From: Pollenia angustigena
Lineage: Eukaryota; Arthropoda; Insecta; Diptera; Polleniidae
Length of the DNA stretch: 64,000 bases
Direction of reading: 5' to 3'
NCBI GenBank assembly: GCA_930367215.1
Contig: OV884056.1
Span: 252,057,127-252,121,126, forward strand
Shown here piece by piece: positions 32,640-43,693 of the stretch (the stretch's first letter is position 1; every line of letters begins with the position of its first letter). Position numbers and translations under genes: made by a program. The notes under the pieces were generated by a model. The model did no database searches. It was not told the origin of the DNA and was given only the letters and a program-made list of their open reading frames with translations.

Positions 32640-33321
32640 TTAATATTAGAGTTTGCTAAAAACCGTAAAAATGTGAAATCGCGGTTTCGGTTTTAAAATG
32701 ATTAAAACCGGTCGGTTTCTGTTCGGGTTTCGGTTTTGAAAATATCAAAGTTAAATTCATGCATAAAAATATATATTTTTTTGCATGTAATACAATTTTT
32801 TTATTTGTTTCATTTCAGGTACTTTTTTTCGACCTTAAGTGTATACCTGGGCCTGGTCAGGCATTTTTTGACTTTTTTCCAGTTTTTTTTATATAATTAT
32901 TAAGTATATAGAACGAAACTTTTGTACCTGGGCCTGGTCAGGCCCTTCCCTATAATATATGTACTGCAGTAAATAAAATCAAAATGAAACGTTGCAAAAA
33001 GCATACACAACACATAAGAATTCTTTCTTATCTGTTTTTTCGAAAAATTATTTTATTTCCCAACAAAATGTTCCTGCTATAGCCATAAAACTCCATACAA
33101 ACAAAGTAGTCCCAGCCTTGCTCAGGTGCTCGTTAGTGTGAGTTTTTTCTATAGCCACAAGAAACTCCATACAAAATTCAAGTGGCCCAGGTGGCAGTTT
33201 ATGCCTCACAAATAAGGTGTGTACTTAAGAGTTATAAAGATAACATTTGTTCTTCTTAGTACTTATTTTGAATTTTAAGAATTTTGAAATATCTTTTGTC
33301 ATTGTTAAAGGCTGTTATGTA

Positions 33322-34621
33322 AAGGGTGGTTAAATTTCAAGGGCCGATGTTGATTTTGAATAAAACACAAACTATTTAGGAAATTATTGTAATTTAATTT
33401 TATTATGATATATTGGTATTACTCAATTATGTATGGAACAAAATATCGGCCAAATGGGCGCCGCGACCACGGTGGCACACCTCCATCCGATGGTCCAAAT
33501 TTTCGATGACCCTGAGGCATAATGGAGGTTCTATGCCGTTAATGTGCCGAATTATCTCATCCTTTAGCTCTTGAATTGTTGCTGGCTTATCGACGTACAC
33601 CTTTTCTTTCAAATAACGCCAAAGAAAAATGTCCAACGGTGTCAAATCACATGATCTTGGCGGCCAATTGACATCGCCATTACGTGAGATAACACGGCCA
33701 TTGAATTTGTTGCGCAAAAGAGCCATTGTTTCGTTAGCTGTGTGGCAAGTGGCACCGTCCTGCTGAAACCACATATCGTCCACATCCATATCTTCCAATT
33801 CGGGCCATAAAAAGTTCGTTATCATCTCACGATAGCGAACACCATTCATAGTAACTGCCTGACCTGCCTCATTTTGGAAAAAATACGGCCCGATGATGCC
33901 GCCAGCCCATAAACCGCACCAAACAGTCACTCTTTGTGGGTGCATTGGTTTTTCGACAATCACTCTTGGATTCTCATTCGCCCAAATGCGGCAATTCTGT
34001 TTATTGACGAATCCACTGAGGTGAAAATGTGCCTTATCACTGAAGATGATTTTCTTCGAAAATTGATCATCCACTGTTGCCATTTCTTGCCACCATTCTG
34101 CCCATTCACGACGTTTGGAATGGTCAGGAGGCTTTAGTTCTTGAGCCAATTGCACCTTGTAAGCGTGTAAATGCAAGTCTTTATGCATAATGTTCATCAA
34201 CGACGAGCGTGAGAGGTGCAATTGTTGGGCACGACGACGAGTTGAGGTGGACGACTCTTCAGCCACACTATCGCGAACAGCAGCAATATTTTCTGCAGTA
34301 CGAGCTGTACGAGCATGCACTGGTGTTTTCACATCTTCTACAGACCCGGTTTGCTCGAATTTTTCCACGATTTTTGCGATTGTACGCACATTTGGACGAT
34401 CAAATTGACCAAAAAAATCACGAAGTGCACGATATGCATTTTGATTTGAACGCCCATTTTCATAATAAGTCTGGATAACTTTAACTCGTTGTTGGATTGT
34501 GTATCTCTCCATGGTTCAAATTGAGTAAGTCTGAAATAGAGAAATGTCAAATAAAATTCGGAAAAAACTTGGCGTTTAGGTGTGGTTCACATTCAACATC
34601 GGCCCTTACAATTTAACCCTT
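33322..34621 (-). mobile_element. Complete rosa-type mariner (subfamily A)
   Basis: 1300 bp. Left end AAGGGTGGTTAAATTTCAAG; the right end reads inversely AAGGGTTAAATTGTAAGGG. TA on both sides (33320-33321 and 34622-34623). Carries one intact transposase. The shortened copy at 15561-16304 shares its ends. Confidence 0.92.
33427..34512 (-). CDS. rosa-type (D41D) mariner transposase, intact
   Basis: 361 codons, ATG at 34512, no stop or frameshift, the usual length for the superfamily. Residues ~1-115 form two helix-turn-helix DNA-binding motifs (QQRVKVIQTYYENG; TRRRAQQLHLSRSSLMNIMH). Catalytic Asp159 (IIFSDKAHF), Asp252 (WFQQDGATCHT) and Asp294 (LTPLDIFLW) have 41 residues between the last two, which marks the D41D/rosa group. 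The residue after Asp159 is Lys where the 25.6 kb copy has Glu; it is not a catalytic position. The protein cuts at its own TIRs and inserts at TA. Best candidate in the window for a source able to mobilise the other rosa copies. Confidence 0.92.
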   Translation of the reverse strand: MERYTIQQRVKVIQTYYENGRSNQNAYRALRDFFGQFDRPNVRTIAKIVEKFEQTGSVEDVKTPVHARTARTAENIAAVRDSVAEESSTSTRRRAQQLHLSRSSLMNIMHKDLHLHAYKVQLAQELKPPDHSKRREWAEWWQEMATVDDQFSKKIIFSDKAHFHLSGFVNKQNCRIWANENPRVIVEKPMHPQRVTVWCGLWAGGIIGPYFFQNEAGQAVTMNGVRYREMITNFLWPELEDMDVDDMWFQQDGATCHTANETMALLRNKFNGRVISRNGDVNWPPRSCDLTPLDIFLWRYLKEKVYVDKPATIQELKDEIIRHINGIEPPLCLRVIENLDHRMEVCHRGRGAHLADILFHT

Positions 34622-34900
34622 TATAAAGTTTTTGCATATGAAGTACGAGTATGATGTTTAATTTGCAATTTCTGCAAGCATAAATACATTGTTAAAGTAA
34701 AAGCTAAAGCCGAGGTTTCTTTGTCGGTTTTCGGTTTCGGTTTTTAGGCATTTAAAACTTCGGTTTCGGTTAAAACCGAACAGCAATAGCTAGTTAAAAT
34801 ACAAGACACAAAAATGTCTTACTTTGGGAGGCTTAAAGAAAAATTAGTATTATTATTAATATAGAAGCACAAGTTCCTTTAAGGAAATCTAGCAGAACCA

Positions 34901-35213
34901 GGGGGTTTACCGCGTATTTCGATTCGAAAGAAATCATTTACGGATTCGAACAATTTGTACTGTGTATTACGATTTTCGTAATATTTGTTTCGAATAAACG
35001 GACGTTTTTCATACTTTATTGAAAACAAAAAATCACTTTCTTAAAAGCCACTCTCTATTACGAACAAAAACTGTTCATCAAATTTCCCATTTTTTAAAAA
35101 ATACAACCTCTGTCATCGTTTCGAACGATTACGAAAATCGTAATACACGGAACAAATTGTACGAATCCGTAAATGATTTCTTTCGAATCGAAATACTCGG
35201 TAACCCCCCAGGT
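34901..35213. mobile_element. ~313-bp MITE with ~80-bp TIRs
   Basis: 'gggggtttaccgcgtatttc' at 34901 runs as an inverted repeat to 'gaaatactcggtaacccccc' ending 35213. The arms share 'gattcgaaagaaatcattta' and 'attacgattttcgtaat'. No ORF of note; the core is AT-rich. Duplication not resolved. Confidence 0.7.
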
Positions 35214-35877
35214 TACGCAGGGCTGCAGATAAGGCTGGAGTTTTTACAGAGTTATATAGCGCATTCTTTCAACCAAATAGCCTAACAAATGATTTTAGCC
35301 CCGGAATGAGGCATTGACATCCACTTCTACAAATGCAGAGATCAATATTGATTCGCAAGAAATAAAATGGTTATCAGTAAACATACGCATACTAGAAACT
35401 CTGCACGATGATTAAGAACCTACGTAATGTGGCCATAATTGTTCTAAGTTTTTTATTGTATTAAAGTTATTTTCGTGGGTATACACAATTTTTTTAATTA
35501 AAAGATTTTGCTTGTCGCGCTTATTTAATACGATCTCTTTTATAGAATTTTCCCTACAGAGAAAAAATTTTCCAAAATTATCAAAGTAATTTTTGGGAAT
35601 ACAAAATTTTTAATTAACACATTTTTTTTTGTCGTGCTTAATTCCCAATAAACTCACTGTTTATTGTTTTTGTTTTTGTTTTTGTTTTTGTTCAAGCTTT
35701 GATATCCGGTTAGCGCCCAACTTTTAAAAAATAAAAAAATTTGTTTTTATTTTGGTAAAACGTTTTTAATTTAAGTAAAATATTGCCTGGCCTATAAATA
35801 GGACGCTGGGACTTAGAGGTATCATAGGTGATATGAAACCAAAATAAATTTATTGCTTTATCCAAATAAAGCGCCGA

Positions 35878-36445
35878 TTATTTTGCATGATATGGGATAA
35901 AACAGTATTTGCAAAGTGTCACATCACATTTGGCGCAAAATGAAAGTGGTTTTGATATACAGTTTTGTCCCTGGCATCTACGCTGTTTCTCTCGTTTTTT
36001 TCATAAAATGTTCTCGGTCTGCCGACAGACAGCTTTTGAGTCATCTTCAAGTAAGGGACGGCGACAGATCATTTGCAAATTAATGCCATTTTCGTTTACT
36101 AGCTTATAAACAATCCATGAGTTCACCATAAACATATCTATACATCTTATAAATAGAGGCCAGTACCATTTCTTGGCTCTAATATTTGTTGCGTATTTAC
36201 CCACCAACCAGTCATGTTGATCCACTCCACCCATGTAACTATTATAATTTTTCAGCATAATAAGTTCTCCTGGTACATCACTGACTTCCACATCTCCTAA
36301 GTTGTTATCATCGACGTCGTCTTCATCAGTCAATTCATCTGGTTCTGGTGGAAGAACAATTATATCGACATCCTTCAGATGCCATAAATGTAGGATGATT
36401 TACAATATCCTCTACTTCGAGTAAAGACAATGCTCTTCTATACAT
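35878..36445 (-). pseudogene. piggyBac-type transposase, internally deleted
   Basis: Minus strand. The N-terminal piece MYRRALSLLEVEDIVNHPTF (ATG 36445) shifts frame near 36380 into the acidic IVLPPEPDELTDEDDVDDNN. The catalytic core is missing: the frame jumps from DVPGELIMLK to YNSYMGGVDQHDWLVGKYAT and KKWYWPLFIRCIDMFMVN, a hallmark near the end of the DDE domain. After an in-frame TGA (36001-36003) the Cys-rich zinc finger follows, RRCQGQNC, FCAKCDVTLCKYCF, PYHAK, to the stop at 35878. All three parts are on one strand, so this is an internally deleted copy. Inactive. Confidence 0.85.
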
Positions 36446-36859
36446 CTTTAGAAGAAATAATTCCAGGGGTCTAATTACCGCATACGATATCGAGCAAAAT
36501 TTTGGTATTATCCAATGCAGAAAATGATGAATACTGAATGATGATACTAACAACAAAAAAAATATAACTGTTTGAACAACGCCAACAACCACAATATAAA
36601 GCAGAAAATAGTAAATACTAAGCGCGTGGCAACTGAACTGAAGCAAACAAAATACTGAATATAAAAAAACTGTAAATATTTTGATAACGACAAGTACCAG
36701 TGTAATATAAATAGGACAGTCACATTGCACCTTCAGTTTTTGGAAGTATGTACATTTTTTTATTTCAGTAACTTTGTAAACAGTTTGGGTGAACGCTTTT
36801 TAATATAAATAAAAGCATATAATTTCGTTAAGGTTTGAGTTATATGATTTATAGACATA

Positions 36860-38221
36860 ATCAGTATTGTGGTTATTTTGTTGAACTATTTATGGTTTTT
36901 AATCAAATTTTTTTATTATTTTTAATTGGGCTAAAGTCCATCCAATTTAATTTTCATTAAATTATTTTTATGAAGAAAGGAATTTTACAACATGAAATTA
37001 ATTAAAATTAACTGATAATTTTTCATTCTTGACTGAAGCTGGGCGTTTTTTACGGACAGGTTACCCTTACATGTTTCGATTGCAACCACTCAATCTCTTC
37101 AGAGGGCTTGCCGTTTAACACTCGCAGCCATCGACGACTGCTGACGTTAATAGTCAAACATCAATCCTTAAACCAAATTGTATTTAACCTTTGGTAGATC
37201 GAAATTCGCTTTGAATGATTATCCATTTTAATTTATTTTACATGTTTTTCCTTACTTCTGTTTTTTTTGTACTTTTGTCAAGAATTCTTCTTGAAGTTCA
37301 AAGTACATTTTCTTGTTTTTGTTTTTCATTTTTTTGTCTTTTTTTTTTCTTGTTGACCTTTTTTCAGCACAACTTGAAGGACAAATGCAAACATAGAGCT
37401 CGTGCCTTAGCTTTAACAATAATCAGTATTGTGTCGTCGATGGCTGCGAGTGTTAAACGGCAAGCCCTCTGAAGAGATTGAGTGGTTGCAATCGAAACAT
37501 GTAAGGGTAACCTGTCCGTAAAAACGCCTGGGTTCGAGCCCAGCTTCAGTCAAGAATGAAAAATTATCAATAAATTTTAATTAATTTCATGTTGTAAAAT
37601 TTCTTTCTTCATAAAAATAATTTAATGAAAATTAAATTTCATGAACTTAAGCCTAATTAAAAATATTAAAAATTTGGATTAAAAACCATAATAGTTCAAC
37701 AAAATAACCACAATACTAATTATTGTTAAAGCTAAGGCACGAGCTCTATGTGTACATTTGTCCTTCAAGTTGTGCTGAAAAAGGTCAACAGAAAAGAGAA
37801 AGACAAAATGAAAAAACAAAAAATGTACTTGGACTTCAAGAAAAATTCTTGACAAAAGTACGAAAAAACAGAAGTAAGGAAAAAACATGTAAAATCAATT
37901 AAAATGGATAATCATTCAGGAAAGCAAATTTCGATCTACCAAATGTTAAAATACAATTTGGTTTAAGGATTGATGTTTGACTATTGACGTCAGCAGTCGT
38001 CGATGGCTGCGAGTGTAAGACGGCAAATCCATCTGAGGAGATCGAGTGGTTGCGATCGAAACATGTCATGGTAACCTGCCGGCCAGGGTTCGAGCCCGAG
38101 CCACGTCAAGAATGAAAGATTATCAATAACAATTTTAATTATTTTTCATGTTGTAAAATTCCTTTCTTCATAAAAATAATTAAATGAAAATTAAATTTGA
38201 TGAACTTTAGCCCAATTAAAA
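36860..38221. mobile_element. Snap-back tRNA-like retroposon, copy 2
   Basis: A full forward unit (36860 to about 37424) is joined to a partial inverted unit (37433-37717) and then a full inverted unit (37718-38221). The flanking repeats atttatagacata (36847-36859) and atttataaacata (38222-38234) match at 12/13. The right end stops in 'caattaaaaa'. B-box-like 'ggttcgagccc' at about 37530 and 38087. It is the most elaborate of the three copies; ORFs inside are chance readings of the arms. Confidence 0.75.
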
Positions 38222-38759
38222 ATTTATAAACATATGTAAAATGTCGCCCAAGATTCATAAAAATGTGCTAAATCTAATAATTTTTTACTGGAATGTTATA
38301 ATAAAATCAAAAAGCAAACATAGATATAAAGACTTGTTGGGATTATTCCTAATGAATAAAAAAAATATTTTTAGAATACAAACTATATATTTAACTGACA
38401 AAAAAACATGATTTTTGTAGTGTCCTACAAATAGGACGCTGGCCTATAATGGGATATCGTTACAATAAATGAGGGATGAGATTTTCATGCACTAAAAATT
38501 AGAAAATATGCACATAAAATATGCACTAAAAACTCGAAAATATGCATTAAAAAATAAAAAGTATGCACTAAAAATTTGAACATTTACAATAAAAAAGCGT
38601 TTGCTTCTTTAATTTTTTTTAAAACAAAAATAAAAAATTCTATTGTTGTTTTTATTCCATTGTTATTCATAGATATAATATTTTTTAAAACTTAATTAAA
38701 ATAACTACATAATTTTAATTTTTGTTTGTATAATCAAATAAATATTTTTTAATATTATC

Positions 38760-39140
38760 AAAAGTAAACTTTTGTCTGTTAAAAAGCTTTTGTAGATGAA
38801 AAATTATCTCTCAACGTCAATCGAAGTTGAAGCATACTTGAAGGATGCAAATTCATTTGGAGAATATTAATTTTCTAATTCAGATCCCATATTGGATTCA
38901 AGATCAAAAATAGTTGGAATTTGTTTTATTGTTTGAAATCCCATATTTTTTTTTAATTTGTCGGGCTATTCTTCCTTCCACATTGTTTCCCGTATGAAAT
39001 CAATAAATAAATATTATCAAATTGGCTTCTTATCGCTTCTGCAACACGATGTAACCCATGTGCCTAGCAAGAAACATATAACAGTTTTGGATAAATTGTT
39101 TTTGGCCACTTGTCGGCCTTAACAATACAACTGAAGAATC
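38760..39140 (-). pseudogene. hAT-type transposase remnant, minus strand
   Basis: Minus-strand translation gives WPKTIYPKLLYVSC, a stop, then AHGLHRVAEAIRSQFDNIYL, close to the '(T/S)C-AHGLHRVAE-IR' block of a hAT-like transposase group. Further stops follow. The sequence from 38760 to 38900 recurs inverted at 41190-41320 and links it to the remnant at 40916. Confidence 0.6.
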
Positions 39141-39529
39141 TTTTGTCCAAATCTTTTATTTTAAGCAGAGCTCCAAAAAAAATTTATTTATTGATTTAAA
39201 AAATTTTTATTTTGTTATCAAAATAATTTTTGGGAGTACAAAATTTTAAATTAATAAGAACATTTAAAAAAATTTTTTTTAAGAAACGCTTTTCTTAAAA
39301 AAGAACATTTAAAAAAAATGTGACCCTCCCCCTAGATTTTATCCTGGCTACGCCCATGTATTCGTGTATTGTCATCGGGAATATGCATGCCTGCAAAGTT
39401 TCATCCATTTGCATTGAGTATAATGCGGTTAAATTAACGTAACAAGATTTGATTTTCCGAAGTGAAGCTAAAGAAAAGGTTTTAAAAGATTTTGTTATTC
39501 GTGCTTAATTCCCAATTTTTATTATTGAT

Positions 39530-39790
39530 AAAAACACTAAAGTTTATTGTTGATGGGATGAGCTATTCCTATGCGCATTTCACTGGTTGCTTAGGCCAGA
39601 TCGTCAGGAAACTTCATCCATAAAGTTTTTAGAAAAACTAAAGATATTAAACCAAATAAAACTGTTAGACGTATAAGAATTATAAGCAAGAGATCCACTT
39701 GTAATACTATCAAAGTTTAAACAAAAACATCAACACTAAACAGTCAGTTTATCTCATCTGACATTCCCCACTACAATTGATTGGAATTCT
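39530..39790 (-). repeat. Dispersed repeat R2, inverted copy
   Basis: Holds 'gagctattcctatgcgcatt' and 'gtttatctcatctgacattc', parallel to 51000-51250. Non-coding. Confidence 0.6.
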
Positions 39791-40199
39791 CCCAACATTA
39801 ATTGTAGTTGTAGGTCCATTCAGAAAATGAGATTGATTTAAGTAAAACTAAGATTGAATCAATCTCAAAATGCGCTTGATTCAAGAACTATAAAATCCGA
39901 ATTCGTGCTTGAAAAAAACCAGAAAATAAAATGGAAAGAAACAATTATTATGATAGATTCATTAACCCGTACACCTTACAGAATGATAAAACACCAACAT
40001 CATGCCCGATATGGTTTTTACTTTAGAAATCGTATGTACAGATTTAACCAAAAATATAAACTAAATGAGAAGCAAGATTTCAAATTTACTTTTTAACTCT
40101 TCGTGGCACACATGAGTCTGGCCAGACCTTTTTTATGTGTATGTAGGAAAAGCGGCCAATAATACAGAATATCTAAATTATCAGTCCTTTTCCTGGGTT

Positions 40200-40494
40200 T
40201 CTCTAAACATATAAAATATTCCATTCTGCCATTAGAGTGCTGTCTTAATTTTTAAAATGTTTAACACTTCTAATTGTTTCAGTTAATTCCATTAAAAGAT
40301 TGCTAGTGTTACTATCGAGAGTTTCTTCTGTTGTCAGTTCATCATGTTAGTCATGAAAATTACAAATTTTATTACATTGATTAATCGGTTAACCGACTGA
40401 AATTAGCCGGTTTAATCGGTAATCGAAATAAGCCCAATTGAAATTAACCGATCAGTTAATTGGGTAGTAATTAATCGGTTAAACGTTAATCGGT
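40200..40494. repeat. Rearranged relative of hAT element Z
   Basis: The right end 'ggtgaatacccta' (40482-40494) and the 'aatcggttaaccg' repeats match the right end of Z. The left part (40201-40255) is the inverse of Z's left interior (9215-9260; 'ctctaatggc'). Halves are therefore joined in the wrong orientation. Confidence 0.5.
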
Positions 40495-40504
40495 GAATAC
40501 CCTA

Positions 40505-40600
40505 ATTAGCAGCCAGTGAAATGCGCATAGCTTATCCCATCAAGAATAAATTTCAGTGTTTTTTTTATCAAGAAAGAAAATTGGGAATTAGTTGTCATAA
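40505..40600 (+). repeat. Dispersed repeat R2
   Basis: 'cagtgaaatgcgcatagctt' followed by 'atcccatcaagaataaattt'. Partial copy. Confidence 0.55.
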
Positions 40601-40915
40601 CTAGGGATGTGATTTCCATGCAAATGCATGTTTTTTTTTTCGATAGTCTAAGATCAATGTCGACCAATTATCTTTCCGAATCATTAAAATTGCGTTAAAA
40701 TGACATCGATTTGTTTTAGCATATTCTTGCATGTTTGGGTGAAAATGTATATTTTTTGCATATTTTGGTTTTAAATGTATATTTTAACATGTTTGAGTGA
40801 CATATATTTTCCAATTTCCATATATTAGAAGCCAATTCGATAGTATTGATTTTTTGGTTTAATAAGGGAAAAAATATTTTTAAAGACTCCTGCACGAGTT
40901 GCAATTTTTAATGAA

Positions 40916-41143
40916 ATGCATCCCTTGTTATTGTTACCACCGCAGCCAGTATTTACAAGAAGAGGAACCTGGCTAGATGCTTTAGAATACTATTCAAAAA
41001 ACTTTGAGCAATTTAAAAATGTTATTGAAGAACTTGTTGCTACCGATGCTTATGCAATTAAAAAAGTAAAAGAAATATTAAATTTAAATAACATCAAAAG
41101 TCAATTTGCATTTCTATTTTTTTTTTGCAAAAAAAAAATATAG
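40916..41143 (+). pseudogene. hAT-type transposase remnant, plus strand
   Basis: A 75-codon frame reading PQPVFTRRGTWLDALEYYSK, then NFEQFKNVIEELVATDAYAI, matching the 'TRWGTWLEA-YY' block of the hAT-like group that also supplies the 38.8-39.1 kb remnant. In a complete protein this block would follow the AHGLHRVAE block; here the two are 1.8 kb apart on opposite strands, so the element was rearranged or two copies are present. Confidence 0.55.
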
Positions 41144-41445
41144 GATTTCAAAAATAAAACATATTTTAACTATTTTTGATCTGGAATCAAAGGTGGGATC
41201 TTAATTAGAAAATTAATATTCTCCACATGAATTGGCATCCTTCAACTTCGGTTGCCCTTAAGAGTTCAGTTTTCATGTACAAAAGCTTTTCAACAGACAA
41301 AGGTTTACTCTTGATAATATAAAAAAGTGTTTATTTGATTATGATAACAAGCCGGAAAGAACCCAACCAATTGTAGGGGTATGTAAGAACAGATAAACTC
41401 ACTGTTTGTTGTTGGTGTTTTGTTTAAGCTTTGATATTGTTAGAC

Positions 41446-42211
41446 TTAGGCCCGTCTTCACAACTTATAGGCTTTTAACACTGACCAATATCTAACATCT
41501 ACCATCAAAGATGTAGAAAATGTAAAACACTCGTTTAAATTGCTCACATCTAACATCTACCATCAAACAAAAATTTCACCATTTTTGAAAAAAAAAAAAA
41601 TTTTATAAATTAAAAATGTTTTTTTCTCACAAAAGTGACAAAATTTAAAAAGAAAACTCAAAAATGTATTTGAAGTTCAATTTGTTTAAAAATATAAAAC
41701 ATACTTAACAAAAAAACATTGCAATAAGAGATAAAACTTGACAAATGGTAACGCTGCTTTCAAAACAAACTTCTTTTTGTCAGTGATGCCACAATAATAA
41801 TAGAACTTATTGCCACTTTTCTAGTGATGACACTTAAATAATCGAAAGATGTAGAATGGAATGAAATAAGATAGGAACATCTTTTAAAGATGTTGAAAGA
41901 TGTTGCTTTTTAGCCCTATGTATTTCTTATGGAAAGATGTTAACATCTTCGAAAATGGTGGCAAATTGATGGTAGATGTTAGATGTTGATCAGTGTAAAA
42001 GGCTATTACCGATAGCTAAAGGTAGGAAGTTATGGACGGTATAAAAAGTGTTCCATTATTACAACTTTACGTTAACCTCCCAGGTAGGATGAACCTTAAT
42101 TTACTTTATCGCTAACTTAAGGTTAAAGTAAAGTTTTAATAATAGAACCCCTTTTATAAGTCCGGTTAAAGTCTACTTTTAGCTATCGGTAAGTTGTGAA
42201 AACGGGCCTTA
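41446..42211. mobile_element. TIR element (outer) around a second MITE
   Basis: 'ttaggcccgtcttcacaact' at 41446 and its inverse '...agttgtgaaaacgggcctta' ending at 42211. Without the insert it is ~250 bp, with inner inverted 'ccgatagctaaa(g)gtag'. Non-coding. Confidence 0.65.
41479..41995. mobile_element. 517-bp MITE inside the 41446 element
   Basis: TIRs read CACTGACCAATATCTAACAT (41479) and, from the other end, CACTGATCAACATCTAACAT (41995), continuing to ~27 bp. Further 'gatgt(t)aga' and 'catctacc' repeats lie within. No ORF. Target duplication unclear. Confidence 0.65.
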
Positions 42212-42289
42212 GAGTGTTTATAATTATTCGCTTTAGGATTTTATTTGTATAATATTTTTAGCTTTTTTAAAATCTTTGGAAAAGGTTTC

Positions 42290-42400
42290 TTGATAGGCTG
42301 GCCTAAGCAACCAGTGAAATGCGCATAGAAGCTAGATTTCCCTCAATTTCAGTGTATTTATCAAATATGAAAAATTGGGAATTTAGCACGTCATACGGAA
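42290..42400 (+). repeat. Dispersed repeat R2
   Basis: 'ggcctaagcaaccagtgaaa' and 'tgggaatttagca'. Partial copy. Confidence 0.55.
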
Positions 42401-42401
42401 A

Positions 42402-43690
42402 TCGTATTAATAATAAACTTTGTTTTACCGAAAATACAAAAAAAGGAACAATAGAATTTTTTTTTGTTTTAAATAAAATTTAAAACCAAAACGCCTAAAA
42501 CTCTCAAATACATCCAAATAATATTTTTTGGAACTTTTTCTCAATAAGAATCCTTATATTTAGTTATTGATAATTGTGCAATTTCTGAGACTGTTTTATC
42601 AAAATGAAATTTTTGACAAAAAATTTTAGTGATTGATGATCCCAAAATGTTATTTAAAAATGATGTCAAAATTAAGATTATTCCACAGCGCAAATTATAA
42701 TCTATATGTTTAACTAATTTTACTAAAGAAGGAAGTAAAAAACACTTCCCCACCACTTTACGTGACCGTACAAAGTCAAAGACAAAAACAACTATTACCA
42801 CTCAACTTCATTTCCGTTTACGTTCTTTACTGTTGCATTTGCACTTGCAATGGTCCACTGATTTGCTTGCAACAGTTTTCACGGAAGGAAATAAGTCTGG
42901 ATTAGGACACGACATAAACTAAGAGCATTTGTGATGAAGATTCTTGAAAGTGTCATGTCGTGATGCTTCTGCATAAGTAGTTGAAACACTAAAATAAATA
43001 CAAGCTCAACCTATACACACACACACTCGTGTGTAGGTGGATTTGTGTATGAATATGCATTAGTACTTAGTTTATAGACCCTGTCACAGTTTTAGTTTGC
43101 TTAGTGCTTAGTGAAAGATTATTTGGTTATAAAAGAGTGAGCGAAAGAGAGAGTGTGAGGAAAATTGAATGCATTGAAGCGTTTCTTATGTAATATGCCA
43201 ACTAGAAACGTGTAATGCAATCCGATAAGATGAAGCGCACTAACACTTAAAGTAAAAAAAGAAGAAAAAAATTTTGTATACAAATGTGTGTAGGAAGGCA
43301 GAATTTAAAGTTATGCAAATATAATTGGCTGTTTTAGCAAACAGAAATTCAATAAGAATTTGCAGGCCATTTTGGATTTTAACTTGGTAACATTGTACAA
43401 ATATGCGTGTGTTTTGTTGGACTCTAAAAATTACGCATCATACTTTTTGATCAATTCTTTTTTGTAAAATTCCGGTGATTTTAAAACAACAGACTTGAAA
43501 ATCATCGGACTGTAGTCTTTAAACTGATTTTCAATGAAGACATATTGAAAACTTATAAGTTTTGTCTTTTAAGATACAGCTACATTCATCAGCTTTGCAC
43601 CACACCTACTCGTAATTTAATTGATGAGTTATGCCTCATTTGATGATGACGGGAAACAGAATGTACACCCATACACACATAATAGTTCTA
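42402..43690. other. No recognised gene
   Basis: AT-rich; a CA run at 43015-43030 and a GA-rich patch near 43140. The 86-codon minus-strand ORF at 42541-42801 has no family I can name. A weak palindromic element at 43480-43560 was not resolved. Confidence 0.4.
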
Positions 43691-43693
43691 CTA

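Larger units (their letters stand above)
32640..34790. repeat. Possible hAT-like element with CGGTTT clusters
   Basis: Two clusters of AACCG(AAA) motifs face each other: 32665-32750 ('cggtttcggttttaaaa') and 34705-34785 ('tcggtttcggttaaaaccg'). They bracket a stretch split by the intact rosa element, as subterminal repeats would. A duplicated 'acctgggcctggtcaggc' occurs at 32846 and 32927. No end repeats or duplication could be fixed. Confidence 0.35.

Noticed and set aside
36335..36730. 131-codon minus-strand membrane-like ORF
   Set aside because: Only its last ~35 codons (from ATG 36445) match piggyBac. The hydrophobic upstream part is chance translation of AT-rich DNA.
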